From positions 46,125,678 to 46,189,677 of the forward strand of contig CM049307.1 of the NCBI GenBank assembly GCA_026874595.1: a stretch of DNA of 64,000 nt. The letters are read 5' to 3'. The notes beneath the pieces were generated by a model. That model saw only the letters and a program-made list of their open reading frames with translations. It was not told where the DNA came from and did no database searches. Shown piece after piece: positions 59,485-64,000 of this stretch; position 1 is the stretch's first letter, and each line of letters starts with the position of its first letter. Origin of the DNA: Sipunculus nudus. Its lineage: Eukaryota; Annelida; Sipuncula; Golfingiida; Sipunculidae. Position numbers and translations under genes: made by a program.

Positions 59485-61248
59485 GCTAATCTACAGGCGA
59501 ATCCCTATTTATAATAATGTCTTTTTTTATCTCCAATGTTCTTAGAGATACTACAAAGAAACCAGGTCAAACGACCCAATAATAAACGGGAATACCGTGA
59601 TACCACTTGTAACATGACAAGGTAGGACACTCACACAAAACCTTTCGACGACGGCCATTCCAGTTCAGCAACGTGAGGTCATGCCACTGCGCATCACTTA
59701 ACTGTCAACGAAGGTCGGTCCCGCCACCGTTTGGAATGGACGACATCGAAAATCAGACAACACCACGAAAGGTTATCCAGGTATTTTGTTTTGATGGTTG
59801 AAAACAATGGAAATTGGATGAATTTGATCCTGTAACTCCCGTAGTATTGAGCGATTTTACGGATTACGCATAAAAGGAAGATAAAGCGAGTTTAGGCGGG
59901 TCAAGAACGTAACTTCCCTCAATATCGCACGAATGGTTTTGTCCGAGCAGCGGCGTACCTAGCCTAATTGCCGCCCGGGGCGGTCTTAGATATTGCCGCC
60001 CCTCTAACAAAACATTACAAAACTGGATAACATATTGAAATATATCGTTTCAAATGTCCTTGTTACAGGCTTGTATTTGACAACAACGCAATTATATGGA
60101 TTCACTGGCAGGGAATTCTTCCGCCACATATTAAAGGGCAGAAATCTCTTTGCTAATGTAAATCAAAAGATCGCTCGAAGCTCAAACAAGTATATTTAAT
60201 TATGAAGTGAACAGAAAGGAACAAAACGAATAAATTGTAACTATTAACAGATTACACTGCAGGATACACATATAATGTGGGAAATTGATCTTTCATCATT
60301 CATGTAAACACGATTCATGATTACTTTATACTCAACTTGGGAAAAAGAACTTTATTTGGTGAGTGTTATTCCATTCTCGACGCACACAAATACTTTGTCA
60401 CATCTATAATTCCACCTCTTGTTATCGCATATGACAGCAGGTACACCTAATAGAGCTACTGAGATATGCATGGTACTGCTGCATGCAAGTCATTTAGTCT
60501 TTACTAAAACAGCGTAATTCATGAGTTAAGCATATATATGTAGGCAGGGCATGTTTATTTTTTTTTCACATAAAAATCCAATGTTTGGATAAACTGACTT
60601 TTTTTAATTAAAATATCCTCAAAGTTAAAAGAATACTTTAATTCAAGGCTACATCAAAATCATTTTAGAATTATAGTGATTATGCACTTTGCGAGGTTTT
60701 ATTTATAAACTTATGACTATTTGTTATTCAATAAAGTATTTAAATAAATTTCAAGTAATGATATGATTTAAATATATGTTATAATTTAATTTCAAATGAT
60801 TTGTCACAATATACAACAGTTGTCTGTAGGTAGTAGATAATGAAACTGTTAATAACAGAATTAACAGTACAGGTAAATATATCTTTAATTTAAGTTTTGA
60901 AAGTTAAAACTGATACTTGATACGTATATTAAAAATGTGGCTAAGCGGCCAGGGGGATTCATCCCGCCGGAGAGTTATAATAGAATTATATTTTAAAGTT
61001 AAAATAATTCCTATATAAGTCTGGGTGTTTATTGGTTTTATTCACGTTACATAAAAGATCATGCAGGTCATATTGGTTAATCAAAAGACACAGGCATTTA
61101 GGTAGTACTCATTATATACACGATAGTGTAAACGTCTGTATTTTAACGAGACTGATGTTAGAGTATGAAGAATCATGGAAAAAGGGCATTTCAGGTTGTT
61201 TAATACTGTTTAAATATCCTTGAATTTCGGGAATTCAAGGGTTCAAAA

Positions 61249-61506
61249 ATGGAAATTCTTAATACTTTCCAAGGAAAGAGCAACACAATTCTTCAAAATA
61301 TTTTTCGCACAATATGTACGACAGACACCCCACCCCGACTACCTGGTGCCATTGGTCTTCTGGCAGGATTTTTCCCTGGTGATTATCAGATGCTGCTAGG
61401 GATTTCTGTAAACGACGACCGCCCTGAAATGCAGGCTTTTTGCATGATTGGTCAGTTTATCGATGGCGTTCTGACATTGCAAGACCACAGATCTAACAAA
61501 GAATAA
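61249..61506 (+). CDS. Small open frame carried inside the hAT element
   Basis: The frame has 85 codons and begins MEILNTFQGKSNTILQNIF. It contains PRLPGAIGLLAGFFPGDYQM, then GISVNDDRPEMQAFCMIGQF, and ends KE at a TAA. Composition is protein-like and GC-richer than the rest of the element. It matches no transposase segment I know. It could be a captured host exon, a remnant of an ancestral coding region, or chance. A small inverted repeat (CTTGAATT/AATTCAAG) lies just upstream at 61220-61241. Confidence 0.3.
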   Translation: MEILNTFQGKSNTILQNIFRTICTTDTPPRLPGAIGLLAGFFPGDYQMLLGISVNDDRPEMQAFCMIGQFIDGVLTLQDHRSNKE

Positions 61507-61564
61507 CTACAGATATGTATTTCTTGCCTCTATAGAGATCGTCCGCAAATAATTTTGTTGGTTT

Positions 61565-62165
61565 CACCGCCAAATGTTTAATCTCTGAAATTCTTAAAAA
61601 GGGACAAAAAAAGGCCAAATTTTAACTTTTTGAGGAACCCCCTCTGCCACTGATTATACTAAATCCCAGAAATGCCGCCCCCACAAATGTACAATTCGTT
61701 CGCTAATCATTCTGTAGGTTCTACTGTCCAGTTTATAATCCCTGGAATACTTGAACATGGGACAAAAAGGCCAAATTTGTACTTTTTGTGGAACTCCTTA
61801 TGCCACTGATTAAACTAAATCCCAGAAATACCGCCCCTAAAAATGTGCAAATCGTTCGCTAATCATTTGATAGGTTCAAAGTTTATAATCCCGGGAATCC
61901 TTGAACATTGGACAAAAAGGTCAAATTTGTACGTTTTGTGGAACTCCTTATGCCACTGATTAAACTAAATCCCAGAAATAACGTCCCCCCCCCCCCATCC
62001 AAAAATGTGCAAATTGTTCGCTAATCATTTGGTAGGTTCCTCTCTCCAGTTTTTAATCCCTGGAATACTTGAACATGGCACAAAAAGATCGAATTTGTAC
62101 TTTTTGTGGAACTCCTTGTGCCACTCATCATACTAATTCCCCGAAATGCCGCCCCCCAGAATGTG
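61565..62165 (+). repeat. Four-copy tandem array inside the hAT element
   Basis: Copies are keyed to the ACAAAAAGGCCAAATTTGTA-like block at about 61603, 61761, 61911 and 62078 (spacings 158, 150, 167). Each continues with CCACTGATTA, CTAAATCCCAGAAAT and a CCGCCCC run. A C-run at 61983-61997 and another at 62191-62206 flank the last copy. Confidence 0.85.
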
Positions 62166-62549
62166 CCGCCCGGGGCGGACCGCCCCTGCCGCCCCCCCCC
62201 CCCCCCTTAGGTACGCCACTGTGTCCGAGTTGCCTCCCTTGTCATATTACAAGTGGTAACACGGTATTACCGTTTCATTATTGGGTTGTTTGACCTAAAA
62301 TTTCATCGTAGTATCTCTAAGATCATTGGAGATATGAAGACTTTATTATAAATAGGGATTCAAGCGCTTGTAGCTAATCAAAACAAACCGCGTGTATCCG
62401 TTATTTTAAAACTGTCATGCAAGTTGACTTGCATCACCCCTAGCTGTAATGCAAGAGAATTTGAACGTTCAGTCAGTACAAAGAAAATACGCCGAACTTG
62501 GGACATTAATAATAGAGAAACATACATTTAATTAAAGAGACAGGTTTTT

Positions 62550-63910
62550 TTATTCGGTGTAAAACAGAAACCCGGAGAAGGTAACCAGTGGAAAGTCCGG
62601 GTAACTGTTGATAACACCTTTCATCAGACGAGTGAAGATTTCATCACCAACTTCCAGGCGGAGTACTACGGAATTCCCTCCGGTTGCCCACCCAGGGTCG
62701 CCGAACGTCGCACTCGCCATGGTCTCTGTATTCCTCCGCAGGTCAACCCTGACGTCTTCTTCGTTTGCACCTTCCACGCTGAAGGTGAAAAAGTAGACCC
62801 CTCTTGTTGGTGCGCGGAAGGCGCCGGTTGAGCCCGAAAAGGCCAATCCGTCGTTGATACGTACTTTGTCGTAGACGATGTTTATTCCTACACCAGTGAG
62901 TCCCGTGTCCCGGTATGCCGAAAATGCCACATTTTGTGCTGCCTGAAGCCCTTCAAAATGAAGAAAATGTAAAAGAATATTACATTTCCCTCGCAAACAC
63001 GCAACGATACATACCTTCAGTGATTCTTGACCAACGACAGGTCATAGGCCAAAACCACTATCCCGGATAAACAACAAAATTGTAAGAGTTATATAGTATA
63101 TCAAAAAGTATATATAAAGCATTTATTGTACAGACCTAATGACAGTTATTTATCCTTCACTTGCCTGTCTCTCTGAGCAAACCAGAAAACGTTCGCCTTA
63201 AGTTAAACCATAAAGTATTATGATATTACCTCAGTTTTCTGCTATGTAATATTCTACAGATATTTGTTATAGAGATTATATTAATTAATAAATTTCTATT
63301 TCGTAAAATGGATATTGCAGATTTTTTCAACTGTATCAGGCTTTATCTCGATTAAAGATAGGATGGAATTTTAATGTTATATAATTTGGAATTCATCAAA
63401 TTAAATTTAATTGTTAAAAAAAAAAAAACCCGAAAAGTATCAGATTAAGTCCTCGGCGATAGGGGTCGCTAGTGTGGGAAAGACTTATTCCTCACCAACT
63501 CTCCTCTCCAGCGCTTCCAGCCTTTGTTTCAGTAAGCGGATTTCCTGTTTATCAGTGTCGTCTGCTAAGCACAGTTGGGTGAAACACAACTACAAGACAC
63601 CAAGATATATTGGTGACTTCTGCACATATGTATGTTGTTTCTATGAATTGAAGACTAAGAAAAAACAAAAGAGTCACATTTAATTTTAATCAGTAATTTA
63701 TCTCAAATTTGTATTTCAGTTCTTTAGGTATTTTTATGAAAGGTAAAACGTCGTTATAATGAAGTTTAAATAAAAACGAAGACAAGTCGATGTCACTGTT
63801 TTGTTTACCTCTCTACAAGGTTCCAGCATGAATATATGTGAAATAAGATGAACAATAAAATAAATGACAAGCGAACTTACCAAGATTGATATTCTTGCTA
63901 AAAATATCAT
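62550..63910 (-). CDS. Secreted C1q-domain-containing protein (3 exons, 174 aa)
   Basis: Exons, read on the minus strand, are 63910-63881, 63589-63496 and 62950-62550. Both introns are canonical: GTAAGT...AG (63880-63590, phase 0) and GTGAGG...AG (63495-62951, phase 1). The joined frame is 525 bases with one stop. Residues 1-19 are a signal peptide (MIFLARISILL start, cleavage after CLA). Residues 23-41 form a short coiled coil (EIRLLKQRLEALERRV) for trimerisation. From about 46 onward is a C1q head with VAFSAYR, IVYDKVRINDG, GAFRAPTRGVYFFTF, GGNSVVLRLEVGDEIF and a terminal FSGFLFYTE. There is no collagen stretch, as usual for molluscan C1q-domain lectins, which bind microbial or self ligands in haemolymph. 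The start is supported by an in-frame TGA nine codons upstream. AATAAA overlaps the stop, and ATTAAA lies at 62532-62527. Confidence 0.93.
62950..63496 (-). other. Intron 2 of the C1q gene
   Basis: The intron proper is 63495-62951. GTGAGG donor, AG acceptor after a pyrimidine-rich TTTTCTTCATTTTGAAG. AT-rich with an A/T homopolymer near 63417. No other feature seen. Confidence 0.85.
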
Positions 63911-64000
63911 CACGACTGAGTTAATGCGCGCTTGTCAAACAGACGAACTCCGAGCGACTTCTGTAACAGGTTTCTAAAACGTAAAACGCCACATGTGTAG
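63911..64000 (-). promoter_or_regulatory. 5' UTR or proximal promoter of the C1q gene
   Basis: Only 90 bases lie between the start codon and the window edge. An in-frame TGA occurs nine codons upstream of the ATG. No TATA box is visible, so this is probably leader sequence, with the promoter beyond the window. Confidence 0.5.

Larger units (their letters stand above)
59948..62221. mobile_element. 2.27-kb hAT-family element, non-autonomous, with perfect 8-bp target duplication
   Basis: Termini CAGCGGCGTACCTAG and, on the complement, CAGTGGCGTACCTAA are classic hAT ends. TGTCCGAG is duplicated exactly at 59940-59947 and 62222-62229. Near each end lie GCCGCCCGGGGCGG blocks. The interior is AT-rich with no recognisable hAT transposase (no BED finger, no RNase-H-like or dimerisation region). 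It carries a tandem array near the right end and a small open frame. The intact duplication implies a fairly recent insertion. Confidence 0.88.
59492..62372. mobile_element. Long-TIR DNA element interrupted by a nested hAT insertion
   Basis: Inverted arms of about 120-130 bases (59492-about 59625 and about 62242-62372) share GAATCCCTATTTATAATAA, ATCTCCAATG, CTTAGAGATACTAC, GGTCAAAC and TACCACTTGTAA blocks. The outer ends read TACAGGCG and, on the complement, TACAAGCG. The 7-base direct repeat GCTAATC flanks both ends (59485-59491, 62373-62379). Without the nested hAT, the original insertion was only about 600 bp and non-coding, a MITE. Confidence 0.8.

Noticed and set aside
62069-62293. 74-codon plus-strand frame with Pro run
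   Set aside because: Crosses the right end of the hAT element; the Pro run is the terminal C homopolymer.
1-64000. CRISPR array, operon, rRNA or phage-type system
   Set aside because: No regularly spaced direct repeats with unique spacers, no rRNA motifs and no bacterial gene organisation; splice sites and repeats are eukaryotic.

Overview
The window looks like part of a molluscan nuclear genome, most likely a bivalve. It is AT-rich, intron-rich and dominated by repeats, and it has no operons. The evidence is a compact three-exon secreted C1q-domain gene of the type that is massively expanded in bivalves, the first coding exon of a T-type voltage-gated calcium channel, tRNA-derived SINEs, and several families of non-autonomous DNA transposons. 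Coding density is very low. Only two genes can be named with confidence, plus one recognisable gene fragment, and most long open frames are chance products of low-complexity or repeat DNA.

Layout: (1) About 1-34.0 kb is strongly CpG-depleted and holds no recognisable conserved protein. It lies immediately downstream, on the minus strand, of the channel's first coding exon (34014-34276), so the simplest reading is a very long first intron in a germline-methylated gene body. Inside it are two SINEs, a trimeric tandem array (10.25-11.3 kb), two copies of one long dispersed repeat (11.6 and 23.9 kb), two sister 432/433-bp MITEs in opposite orientation (19.7 and 27.9 kb), another MITE (28.4 kb), and three weak candidate exons. 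(2) At 34.0 kb CpG content rises abruptly. The channel exon ends at an exact minor-spliceosome (U12, AT-AC type) donor. The CpG-rich 34.3-39.4 kb flank is the presumed promoter/5' region; it carries a consensus CRE, a large fold-back transposon (37.3 kb) and an unassigned 162-codon frame on the plus strand. (3) 39.4-62.5 kb is gene-poor intergenic DNA: (TA)n tracts, another long repeat element (40.8-42.3 kb), hAT-like ends, and a 1.3-kb pyrimidine-rich minisatellite with a GC-rich axonemal dynein heavy chain fragment embedded in it (48.3 kb). It also holds a nuclear-receptor half-site cluster (57.9 kb) and a hAT element nested in another inverted-repeat element (59.5-62.4 kb), both with target-site duplications. 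(4) 62.55-63.91 kb, minus strand, is a complete small gene for a secreted C1q-domain protein (signal peptide, short coiled coil, C1q head).

The two named genes are functionally unrelated: a membrane calcium channel and a secreted immune-type lectin. The strongest points for follow-up are the U12 donor at the channel exon, the CpG step that coincides with it, the dynein fragment captured inside a minisatellite, and the nested transposons.
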